Shown piece by piece: positions 1 through 5,941 of a stretch of DNA of 9,524 nt; the stretch's first letter is position 1, and each line of letters starts with the position of its first letter. Origin of the DNA: JABCPE02 sp963530895. Lineage in GTDB: Bacteria > Bacteroidota > Bacteroidia > Flavobacteriales > Weeksellaceae. The translations under genes were made by a program, and so were the position numbers. Where the stretch lies: NCBI GenBank assembly GCA_963530895.1, contig CAUSFO010000066.1, forward strand, positions 1 to 9,524, written 5' to 3'. The notes under the pieces are model-generated. The model was given only the letters and a program-made list of their open reading frames with translations, was not told the origin of the DNA and ran no database searches.

Positions 1-889
1 TATCATACTGGTCGTTGTAGTACAATTGCATTTTCTTGCTGTACTCTAAGCGGTCAGTAGCGGCTTTGTTTTGTCGCCAATTCAGCGCTTTTAGGGCATC
101 ATATACTTTATCGTTTTTGGCAGGGATAGGGTTTACCCGTACATAGAGCGTTCCGTCTATATATCGCGGAGGAGTGCTTTCTGCTTCATTTTCAACCATG
201 TACACAAAGGTCTTTTCGCCATCTATGGAAATGTACTGCTGAACTAATTGCTCAAATTCCTCATCAGACAGCAGTCCTTGGTAGTTTTGAGTAGAATTTG
301 GAAAAACACGCGTGAAATCAGTGAGTTTTCGGCTGTAAACCTCTTCTAATATTTCGCGCTGTTCTTTTTTGGTAACATAGGGCAGGTGAGAGCGGAGAAG
401 GTTGGTAATATTTTCCTGAAAATCACCTTCACTGCGCACCAAAGAACCCTCATATATATCATTCACAGAGCTGAGCATTTCATAGAAAAAGAAGTCTTCT
501 AAGATGTCAGCCAATATTTCTGCCTCGTCCGAATCGTGGTGCAGTAGAGCAATGGGCGGTTCTGGTTTAGGATTGTTTTTGTCATAGAAGAAACAATAGT
601 AATCTCCTCCGCCTGTTTGTCCAAATGGAATAAAAAGATAATCAGGATTGATACTGAACCAACTGTCCTCACCATTGAGCTCTTCAATAGTTTCGGCGAT
701 GTTAGCTGGTGGTATCAGCTCAAACTCACCACTGTACAAAAATAGCGGTGGGCGGTTTTTTAGGCGTGGATATACTTCTTTACTCCAAAGGGAAGAATAT
801 TCTCCTGTGTTGAGCATTTGGTCGGCATAGAGCTGGTGGTAAAGCTTTGGGTAAGCGAAGTTATATTGTTGTTCTAAGTCTTTAAACAT
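1..889 (-). CDS. SMI1/KNR4 (SUKH) family protein, 3' end cut by window
   Basis: The frame is open from the ATG at 889-887 to the window edge, giving 296 visible codons; the C-terminus lies outside. The protein starts MFKDLEQQYNFAYPKLYHQL. Residues about 84-103 carry the pattern YLFIPFG...GGGDYYCFFYD, followed by PPIALLHHD (about 111-119) and an acidic helix ILADILEDFFFYEML (about 125-139). Hydrophobic strand, GD-Y-F, D-rich strand and acidic helix in this order are typical of the SMI1/KNR4 (SUKH) fold. Many bacterial SUKH proteins act in the cytoplasm as immunity proteins that bind and neutralise polymorphic or contact-dependent toxins. The part after about residue 150 is charged, helical and not recognised. 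No signal peptide is seen. The gene follows the 174-residue gene by 19 bp, so the two are probably cotranscribed. No Shine-Dalgarno sequence is present, only an A-rich leader. The SUKH assignment is fairly secure; the cognate toxin is unknown. Confidence 0.8.
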   Translation of the reverse strand, partial: MFKDLEQQYNFAYPKLYHQLYADQMLNTGEYSSLWSKEVYPRLKNRPPLFLYSGEFELIPPANIAETIEELNGEDSWFSINPDYLFIPFGQTGGGDYYCFFYDKNNPKPEPPIALLHHDSDEAEILADILEDFFFYEMLSSVNDIYEGSLVRSEGDFQENITNLLRSHLPYVTKKEQREILEEVYSRKLTDFTRVFPNSTQNYQGLLSDEEFEQLVQQYISIDGEKTFVYMVENEAESTPPRYIDGTLYVRVNPIPAKNDKVYDALKALNWRQNKAATDRLEYSKKMQLYYNDQYD

Positions 890-908
890 ATTGGTTTTTA
901 GTGATTTT

Positions 909-1433
909 TTATTTCCATATCTTCTTCATTACCTCCTCCACAGTAGGTTGGTGATACTTACCATTTTTATCTTTGATGGTATTGAATGCAGAAGGGTCGA
1001 AACGCGGACAGTTGATTTCTAAAAACTCAAAGAAGTAACCATCGCTGTAAAATATATAAGGCATAAACATCCTTTGAAAGTCGTTTTCACACTCAAATTC
1101 ATTGTCTATGACAATACGCACAAAAGCAGCGATGTCTTCACGGGTGAGGTCATTGTGCTTTATAGGGTAAGGCATAGCCAAATCAAAGGCAAAAGTTTCA
1201 ATACCATTACCTTCCCACCATTCCCACAGCCAAGTATCAGAAAGGTCTTTACCCGTGAGCTCACTGAGGTATTGCTCCATCGCCTTGTATTCTTTATCAA
1301 ATACTTCTTCGGGAGTGTCTTCACTTTGAGCCTCCCAAAAGGCTTCATACTCTTCCAAGCGTTTTAATACAAGTGGATACAGCTTTTCAGCAGTAGCAAA
1401 ATCGGGGCGAAGGTCTTTTCTTAGAGTGTTCAT
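909..1433 (-). CDS. Hypothetical protein, 174 aa, acidic, immunity-array neighbour
   Basis: I do not recognise this family. The protein is 174 residues, acidic and soluble, with no signal peptide or membrane segment. It has a charged helical N-terminal half (residues 15-60), then an aromatic block, DTWLWEWWEGNGIETFAF (about 66-83), and a C-terminal part rich in F and Y (YIFYSDGYFFEFLEINCPRF, about 125-144). Small acidic aromatic-rich proteins next to SUKH genes are often immunity proteins; here that is only inference from context. The start MNTLRKDL is supported because the 78-residue ORF at 1982-2218 begins with the same eight residues and nearly the same bases upstream of the ATG. It sits 52 bp after the 161-residue gene and 19 bp before the SUKH gene at 1-889. 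Confidence 0.75.
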   Translation of the reverse strand: MNTLRKDLRPDFATAEKLYPLVLKRLEEYEAFWEAQSEDTPEEVFDKEYKAMEQYLSELTGKDLSDTWLWEWWEGNGIETFAFDLAMPYPIKHNDLTREDIAAFVRIVIDNEFECENDFQRMFMPYIFYSDGYFFEFLEINCPRFDPSAFNTIKDKNGKYHQPTVEEVMKKIWK

Positions 1434-1438
1434 TTGAT
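1410..1438 (-). repeat. Shared 5' leader repeat (MNTLRKDL type), copy 1
   Basis: These 29 bases cover the last bases before the ATG and the first eight codons of the 174-residue gene. They match 2195-2223, the start of the 78-residue ORF, with two mismatches by eye. Beyond the segment the two genes are unrelated, so this is a local repeat and not a full gene duplication. Confidence 0.75.
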
Positions 1439-1485
1439 TTTAAATTTAATTAAAGTAATAAAGAGTTAGTTGGTTAATTGGCAAA

Positions 1486-1971
1486 TTATTGATATCCCAT
1501 TATTTTCAGACTTTCATCAGTTTTTATAATTTGAAATTTCCCTAAACTATTGAGCATTTCTTCAATAGCATTGAGGTCTTGGGTTTCGTAGTTGGGAGGT
1601 AGCAACTCGCCAATATACGCTCCTTGCCAGCGTGCTTTGAACTCTATATATTCTATTTCATGGTAATAAGTAGGGTGTTCACCAGTGGTTATCTTTTCCG
1701 AAATATAATCTTCTTGGATATACAAAGAACTGTCATTCCCTACTTTATGCCAAGCAATTTCGTTTACACAATAGCCAAAGAAATCATAAATTTCACATTG
1801 TTTGATAAGGTCTTTATGAGCAACTATGGCAGTAAAGAGTTTACGCCACTTAGCATTGCTCATATATGAAACATCAAAGGTGCTTATTTTCTTCTCCAAC
1901 CGCTTTATATAGCGATTGTAGTCCTCTTCCGTATCAAATAAATCCTTGTATGTTGCTTTTATGGTTTTCAT
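1486..1971 (-). CDS. Hypothetical protein, 161 aa, possible DUF6678-like immunity protein
   Basis: The preferred start is the ATG at 1971-1969, giving MKTIKATYKDLF and 161 residues with a 10-bp gap from the upstream ORF. An alternative ATG at 1992 would add seven residues (MLISNYA) but overlap the end of the 78-residue ORF by 11 bases. The protein is soluble with no export signal. In the numbering of the shorter form it has a charged helical N-terminus (to about residue 35), then SYMSNAKWRKLFTAIV (about 36-51), a YDFFGYCVNEIAWHKVG stretch, and EIEYIEFKARW (about 104-114). The M-[SN]-N-[AT]-K-W-x-x-L pattern recalls DUF6678-type proteins found in toxin-immunity loci, but this is from memory and tentative. 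Its position between array genes fits an immunity role, which remains inference. Confidence 0.75.
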   Translation of the reverse strand: MKTIKATYKDLFDTEEDYNRYIKRLEKKISTFDVSYMSNAKWRKLFTAIVAHKDLIKQCEIYDFFGYCVNEIAWHKVGNDSSLYIQEDYISEKITTGEHPTYYHEIEYIEFKARWQGAYIGELLPPNYETQDLNAIEEMLNSLGKFQIIKTDESLKIMGYQ

Positions 1972-1981
1972 TGCATAATTG

Positions 1982-2203
1982 CTAATTAGCATATTTCTTC
2001 TCTATTCTTTTGGCGATGGTTTTTCCTGTGTTTTTATAGTATTTCTCCGTAAAAATCAGACTTTTAAGATATTCTATATCGCTCTTGTCACCAAACGCCT
2101 GAAAGCACACAGCAGCACTGCACATTAGCGCTTTGTTCTTTTTTGTTTGCGCAAAGCTGGTGATTTGCTTTAAGATAGGTATAAAAGCATCGTAAAGGTC
2201 TTT
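1982..2203 (-). repeat. 222-bp direct repeat, copy A
   Basis: This segment aligns without gaps to 3417-3638. By eye there are about 14 mismatches in 222 bases, roughly 94% identity. It runs from the stop codon of the 78-residue ORF to the AAAGACCTT stretch near its start, where the similarity switches to the leader of the 174-residue gene. Both copies have the same orientation, about 1.4 kb apart. Confidence 0.9.
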
Positions 2204-2218
2204 TCTTAGTGTATTCAT
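1982..2218 (-). CDS. 78-aa mosaic ORF, partial copy of the 221-aa gene
   Basis: The 78-residue product begins MNTLRKDLYDAFIPILKQ and ends RIEKKYAN. From the lysine at position 6 to the end it matches residues 149-221 of the protein encoded at 3417-4082, including the block FGDKSDIEYLKSL; its first eight residues match the start of the 174-residue protein at 909-1433. It therefore carries only the C-terminal third of the longer protein behind a different start. The frame has stayed open, with several synonymous or conservative changes, so it may be expressed. Its ATG lies 8 bp after the hydrolase stop codon, which would allow translational coupling. It could be a separately working small domain or a decaying fragment; I cannot tell which. 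Function is unknown. Confidence 0.6.
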   Translation of the reverse strand: MNTLRKDLYDAFIPILKQITSFAQTKKNKALMCSAAVCFQAFGDKSDIEYLKSLIFTEKYYKNTGKTIAKRIEKKYAN

Positions 2219-2223
2219 TTGAT
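2195..2223 (-). repeat. Shared 5' leader repeat (MNTLRKDL type), copy 2
   Basis: This is the start region of the 78-residue ORF, including ATCAAATG. It matches 1410-1438 with two mismatches in 29 bases. It overlaps the end of the 222-bp repeat by nine bases (AAAGACCTT plus context), which marks the likely recombination junction. Confidence 0.75.
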
Positions 2224-2226
2224 ATG

Positions 2227-3144
2227 TTAGTTTTTGATAAACTGAGCAATGGCTTCTATAAGTTTAGGTGAAATAGGTATATCTGGATTTAGGTAAGATT
2301 GCTGATTTTCTTCTATTGTTTTTACCTCTTTTAATATATGGTTCATTCCTTCCACAAAGAGGAGTTGCGCCTTAGGTTGTGCTTCTTTGAGAAGTTGAGC
2401 TTCTTTTCTTTCTACCTGTAAATCATTAGTTCCTTGTATAATAAAAACCGGAATTTTCATCTTTGCTATCTCTTTAGTGGGATCATATTTAAACCAAGAG
2501 ATAAGGTAAGGTTGTACACTCTTCCTAAATACAGGAGCCAAATAAGGAGAAATATTATCTACTTGTTCTCCTTTTTTTAACAGATTGAGGATTCTTTGGC
2601 TTTCCTCTTTGAGTTGAGGAGCATTCTTCTTTATTTGTTCTTCAATGAGTGTAGCACTATTACTGCCCGCTCCTGAAAGAGAAATTAATTTAGAGACAGG
2701 TGTTTTCTGAGCAGCAAGAATTCCTATTAGAGCACCCTCAGAGTGTCCGATAATTATGATATTTTTATACTTTTTTTTGAAATAGTTTACTACCAATAGA
2801 GCGTCATTTACTCCATCTTCAAAGGTGACCTTATCCTCTTGTACAGTACCTTTATTCATTTGGGCAATGATACGCTTGTCATAACGGAAAACAGTTATTT
2901 CTTTTTCTGCCAAACCTTCGGCGAGATATTTTAAAGAATTATTCTTTAGATGTGCTTGATTTCCATCGCGGTCGGTGGGACCTGACCCTGCAATAAGTAT
3001 AGCTAACGGAGTGTTGTTCTGCTTCTTAGGAGACAAAAGTGTTCCTTGTATTTCCTGATCAATACTCACGAGTGTAGTGACATAGTTTTTTTCTTGGGCA
3101 AAGGCTCCAAAGCAAATCAAAGATAATAGGATTGATAATTTCAT
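2227..3144 (-). CDS. Secreted alpha/beta hydrolase, 305 aa
   Basis: This is a serine hydrolase of the alpha/beta fold. The N-terminus MKLSILLSLICFGAFAQEK looks like a Sec signal peptide with cleavage near residue 16, so the enzyme probably acts in the periplasm or outside the cell; a cysteine at residue 11 is not in a convincing lipobox. The glycine-rich GSGPTDRDGN (53-62) fits the oxyanion-hole region. GHSEG (133-137) is the nucleophile elbow with Ser135; Asp241 in GTNDLQVE and His269 in GMNHIL complete a plausible catalytic triad. Size and layout fit Bacteroidota hydrolases of the COG1073 type, often esterases or peptidase-like enzymes; the substrate is unknown. It starts after a 272-bp gap, so it may have its own promoter, and is followed closely by the 78-residue ORF. 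It is the only exported product in the array and may not belong to the immunity function. Confidence 0.88.
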   Translation of the reverse strand: MKLSILLSLICFGAFAQEKNYVTTLVSIDQEIQGTLLSPKKQNNTPLAILIAGSGPTDRDGNQAHLKNNSLKYLAEGLAEKEITVFRYDKRIIAQMNKGTVQEDKVTFEDGVNDALLVVNYFKKKYKNIIIIGHSEGALIGILAAQKTPVSKLISLSGAGSNSATLIEEQIKKNAPQLKEESQRILNLLKKGEQVDNISPYLAPVFRKSVQPYLISWFKYDPTKEIAKMKIPVFIIQGTNDLQVERKEAQLLKEAQPKAQLLFVEGMNHILKEVKTIEENQQSYLNPDIPISPKLIEAIAQFIKN

Positions 3145-3416
3145 TATAAAAATATTTTAGAGTTATAAAATATGTCGTAAAGCTACAAATAACACGGTAA
3201 ATATAGAACTCTTGTTTTATTAAATGTAAGGTAGATAAGGTTGTTAAATTATAATATTTTTTATACAAGAAACAGAAAAACTGTTGTTTGTTCAGTTATC
3301 TTTGGTTTATCCTTTACTAAAGGTTCGCTCAACACATACTTAATTGAGCTTGAGAGCTGACTTTGATAGGGGAGTGGATAAAAAAATCTATTGGTAGGAA
3401 TCATAGGAACAATTTA
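3145..3416. other. 272-bp AT-rich intergenic gap
   Basis: This is the longest non-coding stretch in the window. I see no credible ORF, RNA gene or strong terminator in it. It holds a small palindrome, CCTTTACTAAAGG (3311-3323), without a following T-run, and a weak inverted pair CTCAA/TTGAG near 3329-3349. On the minus strand TAGCTTTA (3185-3178) is one base from the Bacteroidota -7 element TAnnTTTG, but no matching upstream element is evident. It probably separates two transcription units and may include the hydrolase promoter. Confidence 0.5.
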
Positions 3417-3638
3417 CTAATTAACATATTTCTTCTCTATTCTTTTAGCGATGGTTTTTCCTGTGTTTTTATAGTAGTCCTCCGTAAAAGTCAGACTTTT
3501 AAGATATTCTATATCGCTCTTGTCACCAAACGCCTGAAAGCACACGGCAGCACTACACATTATCGTTTCGTTCTTTTTTGTTTGTGCAAAGCTGATGATT
3601 TGCTTTAAGATAGGTACAAAAGCATCGTGAAGGTCTTT
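3417..3638 (-). repeat. 222-bp direct repeat, copy B
   Basis: This is the 3' third of the 221-residue gene and aligns without gaps to 1982-2203 at roughly 94% identity by eye. As it lies inside a longer intact gene, it is more likely the parental copy or closer to it. Confidence 0.9.
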
Positions 3639-4082
3639 GCTCATTTTCTCACCTTTGAGCTGGTGTGATATTTCACAAAGTGGATAAACATATTTTTGTA
3701 CAAAAATCTCCTGCTCATCGGTAATTCCAGCAGAAAAAGTTTTAGCAATTTCTAAAAAGGCAGTAAAAGCCTCACTGATAGGTATTTCTTCTAATACTCC
3801 AAAGACAATAAGAAAGAACTCTTTGGGTTTATCAATAGCCTTTACAAGTCCCTGCGTTCCTTCTTCCAAATAGATACAAATCGCCTCTACCCATGCAGCA
3901 AAGGGTATGATAAGCTCGTCATTCATCGGTTGCCAATCGTATTGCGCTGCCATTTCGCGCAAAGGGATAATGTATTCCTTGCTCGGAGTTTTGAGGATTT
4001 TTAGAAGATGTTCTACCTCCAAATCGCCTTTTTTCTCCAATCGATGAAGTTTTTTGATATGTTTTTCTACTGTTTCTGTCAT
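3417..4082 (-). CDS. Hypothetical helical protein, 221 aa
   Basis: I do not recognise this family. The 221-residue protein appears almost fully alpha-helical, with short amphipathic helices throughout that suggest a HEAT-like or other helical-repeat fold. It lacks a signal peptide. A charged N-terminus (MTETVEKHIKKLHRLEKKGD) is followed by hydrophobic helices such as EFFLIVFGVLEEI (88-100) and a C-terminal part from about residue 147 that includes CSAAVCFQAFGDKSDIEYL. The stretch from K149 to the end exists as a second copy in the 78-residue ORF at 1982-2218. Met147 lies exactly at the edge of that copied part, so the C-terminal third may be a separate unit with an internal start. It follows the frameshifted SUKH gene by 43 bp and shares a similar 5' end with it. 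A role as an immunity protein is inferred only from location. Confidence 0.8.
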   Translation of the reverse strand: MTETVEKHIKKLHRLEKKGDLEVEHLLKILKTPSKEYIIPLREMAAQYDWQPMNDELIIPFAAWVEAICIYLEEGTQGLVKAIDKPKEFFLIVFGVLEEIPISEAFTAFLEIAKTFSAGITDEQEIFVQKYVYPLCEISHQLKGEKMSKDLHDAFVPILKQIISFAQTKKNETIMCSAAVCFQAFGDKSDIEYLKSLTFTEDYYKNTGKTIAKRIEKKYVN

Positions 4083-4125
4083 ATTGATAATTTAAATAGA
4101 TAGCCTTTTTATAATGCAAAAACTT

Positions 4126-4907
4126 CTAACTTAATGTCCATAAGCCTTTGGCTTTTAATTCGTTTAATTCAGCTTCTGAGACTACTTGAAATTCATCATC
4201 ACCATCGTCGTAGGAAGTGTAATTCCATTGCAAGCCGAAGTTTTCCATATCGTCTAAAAGAGTATCAAATAACTCTTGTTGAGCACTGCCTATAAAAATA
4301 GCCGTTGCTCGCTTTGTTTCTTGGTGTATGGAGAGGACTATCACGATTGTGAAATCCTTGTCAGTAAAGACGCACTGTCCTTCCCAGCAGAGTTCGGTAA
4401 GCGTGTCATATTGTTTTTCTATATAAGAAACTGCCTGCTCAGGCACTTCAAAGCCTTCCATCTCCCAGCCGCCCATTGCATTGGCATTATAGGGCAAGCC
4501 TCCCATCACACCATTGTAAATGGCGAGGTACAGCCAAAAATCGGAGAGGTTTTGGGTTTCTTGTATCCAATCGGGGTGGGTTTCGGAGCCGTAATTTCCC
4601 CAAATGGGTGGGTTAGGGTTTGCCAAATCTTCTTTGCGGATTGCCCACATTACCACGCCTTGATTTTCTTCACAGAAACAAAGAAAATCTCCATCAAAGT
4701 ACAGCTGTTCAGGCGTAGCCAAACTGTTGAATGATTGGTTTACGCTTTCAGTAGCGCCTAATTGTAAGTAATACTCTCGGAACACCTGAGGAAACTTAAC
4801 TGCCAATTGCTTTTCGGCTTCTAATAATTGTTCCTCCGAAAAACCCTTGCAGTCTTTAGATGCTAGATGGAATATATTTTTGATATTTTTACTATTGTTT
4901 CTGTCAT
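4126..4907 (-). pseudogene. SMI1/KNR4 (SUKH) family immunity-like protein, frameshifted near start
   Basis: The long open part codes for a clear SUKH protein, but its only in-frame start is a TTG at 4806-4804, inside the conserved first helix. In the same frame upstream one reads GFSEEQLLEAEKQLAVKFP, the family's typical N-terminal pattern, so coding continues past that TTG. No ATG, GTG or other TTG occurs in that frame before a stop at about 4912. An ATG at 4907 begins MTETIVK in another frame and stops at 4865-4863. Adding one A to the A5 run at 4890-4886 joins both parts into a 260-residue protein starting MTETIVKNIKNIFHLASKDC. Later parts, including YFDGDFLCFCEENQGVVMWAI, PIWGNYG and LSDFWLYLAIYNGVMGG, also fit SUKH. 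It may be inactive, phase-variable or a sequencing error. The likely role when intact is toxin neutralisation in the cytoplasm. Confidence 0.8.
4886..4890 (-). other. Candidate frameshift site (A5 run)
   Basis: The minus strand reads GTAAAAATATC here. The start of the 221-residue gene reads GTAGAAAAACATATC at the equivalent place. The distance from the ATG to ATATC is 21 bases here and 22 there, so one base is missing. The run is too short and the codon phasing wrong for a standard -1 slippery heptamer. Confidence 0.7.
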
Positions 4908-4920
4908 TTTAAATAAAAAA

Positions 4921-5877
4921 TTACAATCCTAAAATTCTTCTCCCTACGAGTTTTTTATAATCACTATCAGCTTCTACACATAATAAAAACTGCTGTTTTT
5001 CAAAGAAATGAATGAGCTTCTCGCCTCCTGAGATTACAGTTGTATCTGTTATTCTTTCTTCTTGCAAAGAGAATTGCCATAGATTGTGCTCATTGCTTAA
5101 AAAGAGTGATTGCTCATCTGCCGAAAGTTGTATAGGTTTTTTAAAAGGTAGCCCCAGAGGATAGTCCTTTTGAGAACCATCTGTTTTCAGTACTCGTATG
5201 ATGTACAAAGGCTTCTTAATCCCTGTAGTATTGCTCCTTGGCGGAATATACTGCCCCAAATGGAAATACCAATTGCCCTTACTATCTCGGCAAACGGAAT
5301 GGAAGCTGTCTGTTTTAAAAAGGAGTTCTATTTTGTTTGTTGTGGTATCATAACGCTGTATTACTCCATTATGGTGAGAAGCTATGAGGTAAGTATCTGC
5401 TTTTTCTCGTGTTATCAAGGCACAACCTTCTCCCTTAATTCTCTTTTTCCTTGTACTTTCTTCTATATAGTTGTAAGCGGTAACAGTTATACTGTTGAAA
5501 TTCATTAGTATAAGGGTGTCTTGGTCATTGGAGGCTACATAATCAGAAAACTTAGGTATGCCTTTTTCGTGTTTTTTGACTACTGCCAAAGTCTCTCTGC
5601 TGAGTTGGAATATCTTATTATCAGTAATAGCAAATATATATTGCCCATCTGTGCTGAAATACATACAGCGCACACTGTTGCGTATCAACACATTGGCTAC
5701 TTCTTTACCCGTAGAGAAGGAGAGCTTGTGCAATCGCATAGAGGCATACTTGGAACCCCAACCATCAGCTATATAGAAATGGTCGGGATTAAAAGGGTCG
5801 GCAAGTGGAGGAGTAAGACCTCCATAAATACCGTTTTTTAGTTCTGTTTTCCAGAGAATGTCTGTTTTTAAGCTCAT
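4921..5877 (-). CDS. Predicted beta-propeller-like protein, 318 aa
   Basis: No named family is recognised with confidence. The protein has repeated strand-turn-strand units resembling WD40 or YVTN propeller blades: MRLHKLSFSTGKEVANVL (47-64), SVRCMYFSTDGQYIFAITDNK (68-88), GVIQRYDTTTNKIELLF (171-187), SVCRDSKGNWYFHLG (194-208) and PIQLSADEQSLFLSNEHNLW (248-267). Five or six blades would fit the length. There is no signal peptide, so it is probably cytoplasmic. Such proteins are usually binding scaffolds; no catalytic residues stand out. It begins 64 bp after the sufB stop codon with no clear terminator or promoter between them, so it may be read from the suf promoter, and it is followed after 13 bp by the SUKH reading frame. 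Its function in the array is unknown; it could itself be an immunity protein or a leftover cargo gene. Confidence 0.75.
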   Translation of the reverse strand: MSLKTDILWKTELKNGIYGGLTPPLADPFNPDHFYIADGWGSKYASMRLHKLSFSTGKEVANVLIRNSVRCMYFSTDGQYIFAITDNKIFQLSRETLAVVKKHEKGIPKFSDYVASNDQDTLILMNFNSITVTAYNYIEESTRKKRIKGEGCALITREKADTYLIASHHNGVIQRYDTTTNKIELLFKTDSFHSVCRDSKGNWYFHLGQYIPPRSNTTGIKKPLYIIRVLKTDGSQKDYPLGLPFKKPIQLSADEQSLFLSNEHNLWQFSLQEERITDTTVISGGEKLIHFFEKQQFLLCVEADSDYKKLVGRRILGL

Positions 5878-5941
5878 TTTACTTTAACTACCGAAAGAAA
5901 AATCTTGTTTTACAATGTGAAAAATAACCAGCAGTATGTTT

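Noticed and set aside
499..830. Short ORFs on both strands (62 and 60 codons)
   Set aside because: They lie within the open SUKH frame that runs from 889 to the window edge, which has clear family motifs.
3059..3268. Minus-strand ORF of 69 codons
   Set aside because: It overlaps the signal-peptide end of the hydrolase in another frame and is mostly AT-rich intergenic translation.
3311..3323. Palindrome CCTTTACTAAAGG as a terminator
   Set aside because: The stem is short with an unfavourable loop, no T-run follows on either strand, and it is expected by chance in AT-rich DNA.
4276..4734. Plus-strand ORF of 152 codons
   Set aside because: It lies fully antisense to the SUKH coding region, is cysteine- and histidine-rich in a random way, and resembles no family.
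4863..4907. 14-residue peptide MTETIVK... as a regulatory leader peptide
   Set aside because: Its similarity to the start of the 221-residue gene and the coding SUKH frame right after it are explained better by a one-base deletion.
5170..5841. Plus-strand ORFs of 112, 106 and 72 codons
   Set aside because: All are antisense shadows of the beta-propeller-like gene, and they overlap each other.
5899..5921. TTGT-AAA-ACAA hairpin before a T-run as a terminator of sufB
   Set aside because: A four-base AT-rich stem is too weak to support a terminator call.
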